Shown here one piece after another: positions 53,011-61,542 of a stretch of 64,000 bases of DNA. The position numbers and the translations under genes were made by a program. Each line of letters opens with the position of its first letter. The stretch's first letter is position 1. Below the pieces are notes generated by a model. The model made no database searches and was not told where the DNA came from. It saw only the letters and a program-made list of their open reading frames with translations. The stretch lies in assembly GCA_965263305.1 (NCBI GenBank), contig OZ253666.1, forward strand, positions 1,426,001 to 1,490,000, read 5' to 3'. Origin of the DNA: MED-G105 sp965263305. Lineage in GTDB: Bacteria > Pseudomonadota > Alphaproteobacteria > Caulobacterales > Parvularculaceae.

Positions 53011-53856
53011 ATGGTTACGCGCCGCACCGCCGTCATTCTCGCCGCCTCGATCGGACTTCTGTTTGCCCCACCCCTGAATGGGGAAGCTGCCCCGATCTGG
53101 GTGGAACGAAATTTTGTGCCGAAGGCCGAACTTGTCGATCCCGATTTCGTGGTGAGCGATGAAGCGTCTACGGAGGTTATTGATCATAGCGCGTGGGGCG
53201 CGTTTCTGAGCGCATACCTTGTTCAGTCACCTGATGGCGTGAATAAAATCCGATATAGCGCGGTGAGCGAAGATGACGCCGCAGCATTGAACGCCTATAT
53301 CAAATCCCTTGAAGCGGTGAAGATCGAACAATTGGCTTCTGATGAGCAACTCGCGTTTTGGATCAATCTCTACAACGCCGCCACCATCCGATTGATTCTT
53401 GAGAACTACCCGTTGGACAGCATCCAAGACATTGACGACCCATGGGACACTCCGGTCACCACCGTCAGCGGTAGAGCCTTCACGCTGAACGAGATTGAGC
53501 ACGGCGTCATCCGCCCCGTCTTTAAAGATAATCGTATCCATTACGCCGTGAACTGCGCATCGATCGGATGCCCGAATTTAAGCATTAAGGCCTATACCGG
53601 CGAAAACGTCGATACGATGCTGGATGACGCCGCGCGCGCCTATGTCATGCACCCGCGCGGTGTCCGCACCGATGGTCGCCGTGTTATCGCGTCAAAAATA
53701 TATGGATGGTATCAAGAGGATTTTGGCGAAAACAGCGCCGCCGTTCTCGATCATATCCGTCAATACGCCGAAGGCGATAAACTTGACGCCTTAAAGGGCA
53801 AGCGCCGTATTAATCGCTATGAATATGATTGGGCGCTGAACGAAGCGGCGCAATAA
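53011..53856 (+). CDS. DUF547 domain protein with signal peptide
   Basis: 281 residues. An N-terminal signal (RRTAVILAASIGLLFAPPL) is followed by the DUF547 domain: QLAFWINLYNAATIRLILENYPLDSI, ALNAYIKSLEAV, then LNEIEHGVIRPVFKD and INCASIGCPNL-like. Family function is unknown; likely periplasmic. The ATG at 53011 has AAAAGG upstream; the TTG at 53005 is an alternative. Convergent with the SDR gene 6 bases away. Confidence 0.9.
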   Translation: MVTRRTAVILAASIGLLFAPPLNGEAAPIWVERNFVPKAELVDPDFVVSDEASTEVIDHSAWGAFLSAYLVQSPDGVNKIRYSAVSEDDAAALNAYIKSLEAVKIEQLASDEQLAFWINLYNAATIRLILENYPLDSIQDIDDPWDTPVTTVSGRAFTLNEIEHGVIRPVFKDNRIHYAVNCASIGCPNLSIKAYTGENVDTMLDDAARAYVMHPRGVRTDGRRVIASKIYGWYQEDFGENSAAVLDHIRQYAEGDKLDALKGKRRINRYEYDWALNEAAQ

Positions 53857-53862
53857 CAAGGC

Positions 53863-54678
53863 CTACTCTTTTCGCGCGCGAAAGCCGCTCGATTGGCGCT
53901 TCACAAGCGCCGCCGCCCAGGGGCGCGGCAGGGCTTTAATAAGCCACGCCACCGTCTTGTTCCAAGCACCTGGCACATAGACCACATGGCCGCTTTCAAC
54001 AGCATCAAGGGCGCCCTCAACGACCGGTGCTGCGTCCATAAACATATGACGCGGCATCTTCGAGACAAGCTGGCGCGTGCCGTTCACATCGTGAAATTCT
54101 GAATAGGTAAACCCGGGACAAAGAGCGCTCACGTGAATGCCCTTGCCATCGTTTTCCGCCGCCAGCGCTTGGGCGAAACTCACGAGAAAAGCTTTCGAGG
54201 GACCATACATCGTATGCCCCGCCGAGGCCGGCACGAGCCCCGCCAATGACGCCACTTGAATGATGCGCCCCCATTTTCGGGCCTGCATCCCTGGCAAGAA
54301 AAGGCGCGTCAGATGGGCGTATGACGTCACCATCAGTTCAAGAAAGTCACGGTGGACGGTCCAGTCAACCTCTTCGAAATGGCCCGGCTGCCCGTAGCCC
54401 GCATTGTTGATCAAGATATCAACCGTGCGCCCAGCCGCTGCGATGTCATCAGCCAAAAGTTGCGGCGCTGACGGATCGGATAAATCAGCGGAGATCGTCA
54501 TGACCTCAATGCCGTGATCATTGCGTAATTTTTCCGCCAACTCTTCAAGCCGGTCAGCGCGCCGGGCGGTCAAAATAAGGTTCGCCCCTTTGGCCGCGAG
54601 GGCGGTGGCGAAGGTCGCGCCAATACCGGCCGAGGCGCCGGTGATCAGCGCCCATTTGTTTTGATAGTCAGCGGTCAT
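53863..54678 (-). CDS. Short-chain dehydrogenase/reductase (SDR)
   Basis: 271 residues. Nucleotide motif ALITGASAGIGATFATAL, NNAGYGQPG, and catalytic SAGHTMYGPSKAFLVSF (Y-x-x-x-K). It oxidises or reduces an alcohol/ketone with NAD(P)(H); the substrate is unknown. The C-terminal RPWAAALVKRQS is typical of the DltE/SadH-like subset. Convergent with the DUF547 gene. Confidence 0.93.
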   Translation of the reverse strand: MTADYQNKWALITGASAGIGATFATALAAKGANLILTARRADRLEELAEKLRNDHGIEVMTISADLSDPSAPQLLADDIAAAGRTVDILINNAGYGQPGHFEEVDWTVHRDFLELMVTSYAHLTRLFLPGMQARKWGRIIQVASLAGLVPASAGHTMYGPSKAFLVSFAQALAAENDGKGIHVSALCPGFTYSEFHDVNGTRQLVSKMPRHMFMDAAPVVEGALDAVESGHVVYVPGAWNKTVAWLIKALPRPWAAALVKRQSSGFRARKE

Positions 54679-54705
54679 GGAGGTTATGCCTGTCAGAAAG
54701 AGGGT

Positions 54706-56241
54706 CTAATGAAAGCGCGCATTCTTTCGCATGCGCCGACCATACGCAACGCTCGCGCCGGCAAAAGCGCCCACTAATACGTAATAGACACTGAGATTCC
54801 CCGTCAACGACAACACCATGCGACAGACGACAATACCCGCCGCGCTTGCCGCAAAGGCAAGATACATCAACTGATGCAGCGTCGGCCCATCGCGAGACCT
54901 TTGCATCGCCGAGAATCCCATAGCGGCAAAAATGCCGATGAACATGAGGGGTCCCGGCAACCCGAGATCAAGGGCGAGGCTAAGGTAATAGTTATCGATG
55001 GTCAGGCCTTGGCCCCAAAACCCCAATACTTTGGTCGAACGCCCAACCCCATATCCACCGACGGGACGCTTAAGGATCTTTGGCCAAGCTTGTGTGATCT
55101 GATCAATACGCGCCTGGGAGGAGTTCGACGCACTCTGGCCGCCTTCCCCTGAGATAAATTTCTGGGCACCGATTAACACGATGGGCGACGCAACGATCAT
55201 CGCGAGCACGGCGAGACCGACCAACGGGCGGAACGGTGAATAGGCGGCGCGTTGAAACAGTCGGACGCCGAGGACCGCGCCCATGGCTGACATGGAAACG
55301 ATGATCGCAAGAAACGCCGCGCGTGAACTCGTCGCGACGGCCCCCGCCAGAATGAGCGCAAGCCCTATCGCCCACCATGCTTTGGCCGGAGCGCGCTTTG
55401 CCGCCAGCATAAACGCGACAGCGAAGGGCGCCATGATCGACTGGAATTCGCCGAGCGATAAAGGGTGGGTATGGCTCGCCTGGGCGCGGAAAACGCCATC
55501 GCGTATTTTTTGCGCCTGGACATTGCGCAACCATTCGACACTATCGGAAATCAGGGGCGATAGAACGCTCGCCATTAAGGTTCCGCTGAGCGTTTCGGCA
55601 ACGGCGATGGCGCCTGACACAATGGCGGCGACCACCAATATTTTGACGAGCGTCATCAGTTCGCTCGGACGGCGGATATAGGTAATGGTCACACAAAAAG
55701 GCAGCATCCAGATAATAGTCTGGCGGACGAATTCGGGGACAGAAATCGCGCGCCCTTCGGCCAGCGGCAAACTAAGAGCGCCAAGGACGAACATTCCGAA
55801 CACGCAAAAAGAAATCCAGCCGCCCCGGCGAACGGCGTAGACAAACTGCCCGCGCCGCAGGGGCGAGCGCAGCATATCCAGGACCCAAGCGCCCGTCAGG
55901 GTATAGAAAACGAGGCGCGGCGGGGTCAGGATCGGTAAGGGGCCGATCTTGACGTGCATATAAACCGGCCAAAGGACGAGCAAAAATGCGCCGACATAAA
56001 CGCCAAGGCGTAAGGGTGCGCGTGGTAAGGCGAGCCCTTGGCTCCACATCGCGAGCACGCCGACAATGATTGGGGCAATGAAGATCGCGCCTAAGGGCGG
56101 CGCCACAACAAGGGCGAAAGCGCCCATCGCGGCGTAAACGCCAAGGGCGGTAAAAAACGCGATCGCCGATAACGCCGCCAGCCAAAATGGGCGGTTCGGC
56201 GGCAATCCGTTTAAAACAGCATGGCGCAAAGAATTGATCAT
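54706..56241 (-). CDS. O-antigen ligase-like membrane protein
   Basis: 511 residues with about 11-12 transmembrane segments and a large periplasmic loop containing SSQARIDQITQAWPKILKRPVGGYGVGRS, with the R...G-x-G pattern of the Wzy_C/WaaL family (oligosaccharide ligase or polymerase). Role in envelope polysaccharide assembly is inferred; no glycosyltransferase cluster is adjacent. It is on the same strand as the SDR gene. Confidence 0.88.
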   Translation of the reverse strand: MINSLRHAVLNGLPPNRPFWLAALSAIAFFTALGVYAAMGAFALVVAPPLGAIFIAPIIVGVLAMWSQGLALPRAPLRLGVYVGAFLLVLWPVYMHVKIGPLPILTPPRLVFYTLTGAWVLDMLRSPLRRGQFVYAVRRGGWISFCVFGMFVLGALSLPLAEGRAISVPEFVRQTIIWMLPFCVTITYIRRPSELMTLVKILVVAAIVSGAIAVAETLSGTLMASVLSPLISDSVEWLRNVQAQKIRDGVFRAQASHTHPLSLGEFQSIMAPFAVAFMLAAKRAPAKAWWAIGLALILAGAVATSSRAAFLAIIVSMSAMGAVLGVRLFQRAAYSPFRPLVGLAVLAMIVASPIVLIGAQKFISGEGGQSASNSSQARIDQITQAWPKILKRPVGGYGVGRSTKVLGFWGQGLTIDNYYLSLALDLGLPGPLMFIGIFAAMGFSAMQRSRDGPTLHQLMYLAFAASAAGIVVCRMVLSLTGNLSVYYVLVGAFAGASVAYGRRMRKNARFH

Positions 56242-56343
56242 CAGCCGGATGCTACCGCCCGGCCGGTTCCAAAGGGTTAACGCGGCTGGATATTAAGAAT
56301 CCCTTACTGCGCCATGACCATCTGGAGAGTTGCGGATTGCCTA

Positions 56344-58065
56344 TTAGGACCCTGTTTGGCGATTAGAATCGGAGCCGTCAGCCGTGGCATCCCCTGGCTC
56401 ATCGGGAGGTGTCGTATCGGCTGACGAGAGATTTATGACCTCGCCATCTTCCTCTTGAATTTTTGGGTCAGTCTCGATGCCCTCGTCGTTGTCGGCGATC
56501 TGGCTGGCGTTGTCGGCGCCGTCACCGTCGGCAACGCTAACTTTCGCCTCTGCTTCTAATACGAGAGCCTCGTCAGCCGCGCTGTTTTCCTCCGCTGACG
56601 CGCCCTGTGCACTATCACCAGGATCGGCCGCCGGTTCAGGCTTTGATCCAGAGACAGCTTTATTAATCGCATCCATCGCCGATGGCGCCGGCTCAGTCTC
56701 CGCTGCCGTCGGGCCGGCCAAGGCGGCCAAAGGCGCTGCGAGGCGTTTTATTTCCTCCGTCGGCAACCCAAGGGCCACGCCCTCCAAAGGTGGCGGCGCG
56801 AGGCGCCCATGATCCATGTATTCACGAACCAAGGTGGCCCAACCTTCACGGGTTAGGTCGTATACGCCATCAACGCCAGGGTCGGGATCGCGCGCGGCAC
56901 CAGCCGCGCGTTCCAGCCATGGACGGGACGCAGCTTCGCCATAGGCTGCGCCGGTCACCCGCGCCATGAACGCGCAATCATGGGCTGGGGCGGACTGGGT
57001 GAGAAGCGGCGCCATCGCCTCAAGGGCGGCTTTGTGGTCGCCTTCAAAATCATGAACCCACGCGGCGATATACGCCGTCGCCGGCGCATCGGCATTGCGC
57101 TTTTTAAACGCGTTAAGACCGGTTGCCTTTTCTTCAGCGGTTTTATCCGACCAAAGAACAAGATAAGCGCTTGCAAGAGCGCGGTCAGGGTTCACGCCAT
57201 AAGCTTGAAGTAGAACTTTTTCGCCGCGCTTATCCTGGCCAGCGGCTTTATGGATCTCAGCGGCTAACACGGCTGCGGGGGCAAACCCCGGAACGCTTTT
57301 CAAAGCTTGCTCTGCTTCTTCAAGGGCGGTTTTGCTATCACCCGATTGGGAGGCCGCATAAGCGGCGGCGGTAAGGAGAGCGGCCTGTCCGCGCTTGCCG
57401 CGATCAGGGGCGACATTCTTATTTTTAACGGCGATTTCCAGGGCGTTACGGGCTTCGCCCCAACCGCCTCTCGACAAGGCAAGATCGAACACCGATTGGA
57501 ACGCCCAATCGGCGGTCGAGCGCAACCGAAACGCGCGTTCCGCATAGCCGCGCGCCGCCTCCTCATCGCCATCGCGCATCGCCTGGGTGTATAGGCCGCG
57601 AAGCCCTAAAAATTCCGTCTCCGGCGCTTCTAACATAGCGGCAAAAGACGCTGAGGCTGTCTCGGTGTCGCCTGACAGGTCAGCCGCTTGGGCCGTCAAC
57701 AATCGGGTGAGCGACCCTTCGCCCAAATTGCGCCGCGCAATGCGCGCATGGTGTTCGGCGTCATCCGGATCACCAACCGCCACCGCTTCCAGCCCGCGGG
57801 TCAGGGCCGCGACGCCACGGTCTTGTTTTTGTTTTTCCCGCCGTGCCCGCATACGCGCCGGCATGGTGGTGAAGTGATTAACAAGGGACGTGCCGAAAAC
57901 AAGAAAAACGGCGGAGAATAAAAGGGCGCCCAACAATACTCCCGCCGGCATGGCGATCTTGACGCCGAAGATCTCAGCCCGGAAGAGACTCTCAATACCG
58001 GCCAGCGACCCCAAAAGGCCAGCGAGAAAAATAACCGATAGAATAAAAATAAGAAGACGGATCAT
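56344..58065 (-). CDS. hemY: HemY-like TPR membrane protein
   Basis: 573 residues. Two N-terminal transmembrane segments (LIFILSVIFLAGLLGSLAGI and GVLLGALLFSAVFLVFGTSL) are followed by helical TPR repeats (AEHHARIARRNLGEGSLTRLL and others) and a long acidic, Ala/Asp-rich tail (AADEALVLEAEAKVSVAD). This matches the HemY_N/TPR protein found in hemCDX-Y clusters; its biochemical role is not settled. It follows mitofilin and hemD, supporting the assignment. Unlike true protoporphyrinogen oxidase HemY it has no FAD motif. Confidence 0.88.
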   Translation of the reverse strand: MIRLLIFILSVIFLAGLLGSLAGIESLFRAEIFGVKIAMPAGVLLGALLFSAVFLVFGTSLVNHFTTMPARMRARREKQKQDRGVAALTRGLEAVAVGDPDDAEHHARIARRNLGEGSLTRLLTAQAADLSGDTETASASFAAMLEAPETEFLGLRGLYTQAMRDGDEEAARGYAERAFRLRSTADWAFQSVFDLALSRGGWGEARNALEIAVKNKNVAPDRGKRGQAALLTAAAYAASQSGDSKTALEEAEQALKSVPGFAPAAVLAAEIHKAAGQDKRGEKVLLQAYGVNPDRALASAYLVLWSDKTAEEKATGLNAFKKRNADAPATAYIAAWVHDFEGDHKAALEAMAPLLTQSAPAHDCAFMARVTGAAYGEAASRPWLERAAGAARDPDPGVDGVYDLTREGWATLVREYMDHGRLAPPPLEGVALGLPTEEIKRLAAPLAALAGPTAAETEPAPSAMDAINKAVSGSKPEPAADPGDSAQGASAEENSAADEALVLEAEAKVSVADGDGADNASQIADNDEGIETDPKIQEEDGEVINLSSADTTPPDEPGDATADGSDSNRQTGS

Positions 58066-58131
58066 AGGGCTGTTGCAGGCCTTGCTGTGTGTTGCGGGGG
58101 CGCACGTAAGCCGCGCGACCCAAATCGTCTT

Positions 58132-60615
58132 TTATTCGCCGAGGGCGCCAATCAACGATGCGTTCATTTGCTCAATTGAGGCAAGGGTGTTGAGGCGCAG
58201 CCGCGCCTCGGCCACCCATGGTTCGAAGGCGGCCGCCGCCGCACCAGAAAGGCCGGATAGTTCATCTAACGCCCGGTTGAGATCATTCTCACCCAAGCCA
58301 GCTTCCGCCCGCGAAATGATCGCCGGGGCGGAATCACCGGCCATGGGGGCCGCCGGCCGAACCGAGACGACTTCGCGTAAATTCGCCACCAAGGCGGACA
58401 AAGGCCCATCCGCCTGCTCGCGCGCCGCCGCAGCGATCGCCGCGGTCGCGGTCGGCTCGAATTTGTCTTTCAACGCAGCGAGGGTTGGCACGCCGTCACG
58501 CGCCGCCCCTTCCAACGCCAGCACTTGTGGTTGATCCGGCGCCAGCCGCATCAGGACCGAGAGTTCTTTCTCGTAAGGCGCGCCGGTATCCACCGCGCGC
58601 CCGAGGGAAGCAAGCGCTAAAGCGGCGGCGGCGGTTTGACCAGAGGAAGCATTCTGAACGGGCTGCACCACCCCTGAAAGGCGCGCTTGCAAATCAGCGA
58701 TTTGCGCGGCTGTTTGTTCAAGGCGGGTCGCCATCTCCGTCTGGAAGTTGGATTCTAAGTCCGCGATCTGCTCGGCTTGACGTTCAGAGGAAAGACGTTC
58801 CGCCTCAAGCGCGGCGGCGAAGGTCGCCGCCTGTTCTTCAAAGGACTCTTTGAGTGTCGCGATTTCAGAAGCCAATCGGGCGGCTTCCGCATTGTTGGCC
58901 ATGGCGAGTGGCGCAGCTGTCGTCGATGCAGTGGCAGCGATAGCATCGCCTTGAGCGTCATCCGCTGGCGCCTCGTCCGTTTCAGTCGCGGCCACGGCTA
59001 CGTCATCAGCATCACCGTCTCCCGGCGCTACATCTTCTTCCGCAACGACACTCTCTCCAGCGTCAGCGGCCGCAACGTCAGCAGTGTCAGCAGTGTCAGC
59101 AGTGTCAGCAGTGTCAGCAGTGTCAGCAGTGTCAGCAGTGTCAGCAGTTTCGACATCAGCGGCCCCGATATCAACAGCGTCGGCATCAGCTGTTTCTTCG
59201 CCAGCCTCTTCAGCCGCGAGCTCAACAATCTCCTCAAGGGTCCCGTCAGCGTCACCAGCCGCGGTCGCGTCGGTTTCGTTTCCTTGGTCACCGTCTTCGG
59301 CATCGGCGGCGTCTATTGCCGTGACCGCTTCATTGCTCACATCAACGGCGGCAAGCGCCGTATCCTCTGTATCGAGAGCGCCTTCCCCATCGTCTTGCGC
59401 CGCCTCAACCGGATCAGAGGTCGCGCCCGATGTCGTAGCGGTTTCTGCTGTCGCTGCGACGTCATCAATTGCGTCTTCCGCCTGAGCGATTTCAGTTGAA
59501 GATTGGTCCGCCACATCTTGTGCAACATCCACGGCGCTTTCGACGACCCCGCTTTCAACGTCGGCGGCCTCATCAACAATGCCAGATGAGACAGCTTCCA
59601 CCGTTTCCGCAGCGTCGCCGCTCTCGGCGGCGATCGTTGCAACGGTGGCGTCGATGGCGTCAGTGGCGCCGTCTGCTGCGGTTTCAACGGCCTCGACCGC
59701 CTCGGATGTTATTGCCTCAAGCTCAACGTCAGCATCAGCGTCATCAACAGTATCAGAGTCTCCTTCCTGCGCGCTGTCGCCCGCCACAATCGCCGCTTTA
59801 GCGGCGTTCAGTAGACCGGTGTTAGAAATGTCGCTGTTATCCGCCGCTGCGACCAATGGAAGAGCGCCGTTAGACGCATCGTGGTCGCCTTCGTGACTCT
59901 GTTGGGCAACAGCGGCGTCATCGCCGACCCCGTCAACAGAGTCCTCGACAGCCGCAAGGGTCGTTTGCAACGTCGCTGTCGCAGCCGCTTTGGCGCCATC
60001 ACGGGTGTCATTGAATACCTTCGTAATCGGCGCTTCTTCAGGTTCATCAGCCGTGGTTGCATCCAACGTAAGTTCGGTCGACGCGATCGGATCTTCCGAA
60101 GCTGTGTCCGCGACTTCGATAGCCGAAATATCGGCGATGTCCTCGCCATCATTCTCAACAGCAGAGGCCTCTGCGACGGGGACTGCGTCATCACCGCCGC
60201 CGAATACCCCGCGAAGGGCGTTTAGCCCCAACAGAGCAACCGCGAACAAAACAAACACGCCGAAAAGAACCACCCCCGGCGACATGCCTGATTTCTCGCT
60301 CGCATCCGCGGCGGCTAGGGTGTCCCCTGCGACAGCGTCAGCGTGATCAGCCTCATCCCCGATCGTTTGGTCGGTTCCATTCTGGGTAATGTCACCGGGT
60401 TCGCCAACGCCCCCGCGACCGTCATCGACAAGTTCCGCTTCCACTTCCGGCGGCGGGGCGCCGGCGCCATCGGCGCCCTGTTCAACAGTAGACGAATTAC
60501 CACTTTCGGATGCGTCCGAAGGTTCAACGCTATTTGCCGTTTCTTCTTGCGGCAAATTCTGATCGGCGCCGTTTTGGTTCTCTTCGGGTTTCTTACTATC
60601 GTCGTTCGCCATCAT
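58132..60615 (-). CDS. Mitofilin-family (Mic60-like) inner-membrane protein
   Basis: 827 residues. A short cytoplasmic acidic region is followed by one transmembrane segment (VVLFGVFVLFAVALLGLNAL, about 115-135), a very long acidic Ala/Asp/Thr low-complexity region (about 140-560), a coiled coil (about 570-650: ARLASEIATLKESFEEQAATF and on) and a C-terminal mitofilin domain (about 660-827). Alphaproteobacterial homologues of Mic60 sit beside heme genes and shape inner-membrane folds. The region at 490-513 is eight TAD repeats. The low-complexity segment is far longer than the folded parts. It lies between hemD and hemY. Confidence 0.85.
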   Translation of the reverse strand: MMANDDSKKPEENQNGADQNLPQEETANSVEPSDASESGNSSTVEQGADGAGAPPPEVEAELVDDGRGGVGEPGDITQNGTDQTIGDEADHADAVAGDTLAAADASEKSGMSPGVVLFGVFVLFAVALLGLNALRGVFGGGDDAVPVAEASAVENDGEDIADISAIEVADTASEDPIASTELTLDATTADEPEEAPITKVFNDTRDGAKAAATATLQTTLAAVEDSVDGVGDDAAVAQQSHEGDHDASNGALPLVAAADNSDISNTGLLNAAKAAIVAGDSAQEGDSDTVDDADADVELEAITSEAVEAVETAADGATDAIDATVATIAAESGDAAETVEAVSSGIVDEAADVESGVVESAVDVAQDVADQSSTEIAQAEDAIDDVAATAETATTSGATSDPVEAAQDDGEGALDTEDTALAAVDVSNEAVTAIDAADAEDGDQGNETDATAAGDADGTLEEIVELAAEEAGEETADADAVDIGAADVETADTADTADTADTADTADTADTADVAAADAGESVVAEEDVAPGDGDADDVAVAATETDEAPADDAQGDAIAATASTTAAPLAMANNAEAARLASEIATLKESFEEQAATFAAALEAERLSSERQAEQIADLESNFQTEMATRLEQTAAQIADLQARLSGVVQPVQNASSGQTAAAALALASLGRAVDTGAPYEKELSVLMRLAPDQPQVLALEGAARDGVPTLAALKDKFEPTATAAIAAAAREQADGPLSALVANLREVVSVRPAAPMAGDSAPAIISRAEAGLGENDLNRALDELSGLSGAAAAAFEPWVAEARLRLNTLASIEQMNASLIGALGE
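59077..59148. repeat. Eight perfect 9-bp tandem repeats inside the mitofilin gene
   Basis: Unit GTCAGCAGT repeated eight times without a mismatch, encoding eight TAD triplets on the minus strand. Because the unit is 9 bases, copy-number changes would keep the frame. Confidence 0.97.
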
Positions 60616-60705
60616 TTACCTCGCACCCATGTCATCATCACATTCAATATTGTCGCCGCGACGGGTTATCGTCACGCAGTCCTTATCGCCCCAAACTGTC
60701 GTCAT

Positions 60706-61473
60706 TCAACCGCTTTGCGATGAAAAAATTTCTTTGAGGGCGTCGATAACGCCATCGCTATCTCGCCGCCGCGCGACATTGATGCTTCGCCAATCCGCCG
60801 ACTCAAGCTCGTGCGCCACCGCATCGCTGAGGCAAACCGCCGCGAACGCGCAAAGCCGGTGTTTCAAATTCGCTTTTTCCACCAGTCGCATGAACAGTAC
60901 TGCAGATCGTGGTGAGAAAAAGGCGACGGCGTAAAAACCGCTGGAAGAGGCGCCCGATTGCAAAACCAAGTGCGCCTCTTTGTTGAGCACCGATATTGGG
61001 CTGGCGCGATATAAGACGCAGCGTGTCGCGTTGATCTCATGCTGGGCCAACAGCGCGACAAGATCGCCGCGCCGTTCGCTGCCAGCGACATGAACAACGG
61101 GCCCTGAGAACTCATGACGCTTTTCAACGATATGCGCCGCCAGGCTCTCAACGTCGCCGCCGGCGGTCGTGATGCGACGAAAGCCCGCTCTTCTCGCCGC
61201 CTCCGCCGTGACCGCGCCAACGGCGAATACTGGTTTGTCGCCCCCGCCCAAAAGACGCCCATAGGCGCGCACCCCATTGGCCGAGGTGAATGCTAACGCC
61301 CCGGCGGCGGTAATCGGCGCGGTATCCACGTCTTCTGGCACCATGAAATCAATTTCAAGAACGGGGCTCGCCACCGGTTTGAACCCCGCTTTAGCCGCCA
61401 ACGCTGAAAAGGCGGCGCCGTCGGTTTCCGGGCGCGTGATCAAAACGACTGGCGAAGTAGGCGCAAGGACCAT
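60706..61473 (-). CDS. hemD: Uroporphyrinogen-III synthase
   Basis: 255 residues. It cyclises hydroxymethylbilane to uroporphyrinogen III in heme synthesis. VVLITRPETDGAAFSALAAKAGF at the start, LAFTSANGVRAYGRLLG and VFAVGAVTAEAARRAGF, then SPRSAVLFMRLV are typical HemD features. The ATG at 61473 was chosen; the frame extends to 61563 but would overlap the divergent tsaD start. It is upstream of the mitofilin and hemY genes on the same strand. Confidence 0.9.
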   Translation of the reverse strand: MVLAPTSPVVLITRPETDGAAFSALAAKAGFKPVASPVLEIDFMVPEDVDTAPITAAGALAFTSANGVRAYGRLLGGGDKPVFAVGAVTAEAARRAGFRRITTAGGDVESLAAHIVEKRHEFSGPVVHVAGSERRGDLVALLAQHEINATRCVLYRASPISVLNKEAHLVLQSGASSSGFYAVAFFSPRSAVLFMRLVEKANLKHRLCAFAAVCLSDAVAHELESADWRSINVARRRDSDGVIDALKEIFSSQSG

Positions 61474-61542
61474 AAAAAGGCGTTTCCCTGGCAGGCGCGG
61501 GATGGGAGCCTGGAAGTTAGATAAGTTTAAAGGCGGCGAACA

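Noticed and set aside
59077..59148. Possible CRISPR-like array
   Set aside because: The units are 9 bases and directly adjacent with no spacers, and they encode a protein repeat.
59084..59485. Plus-strand frame rich in SAV repeats
   Set aside because: It is the antisense reading of the TAD repeat and neighbouring acidic region of the mitofilin gene; no ribosome site or family.
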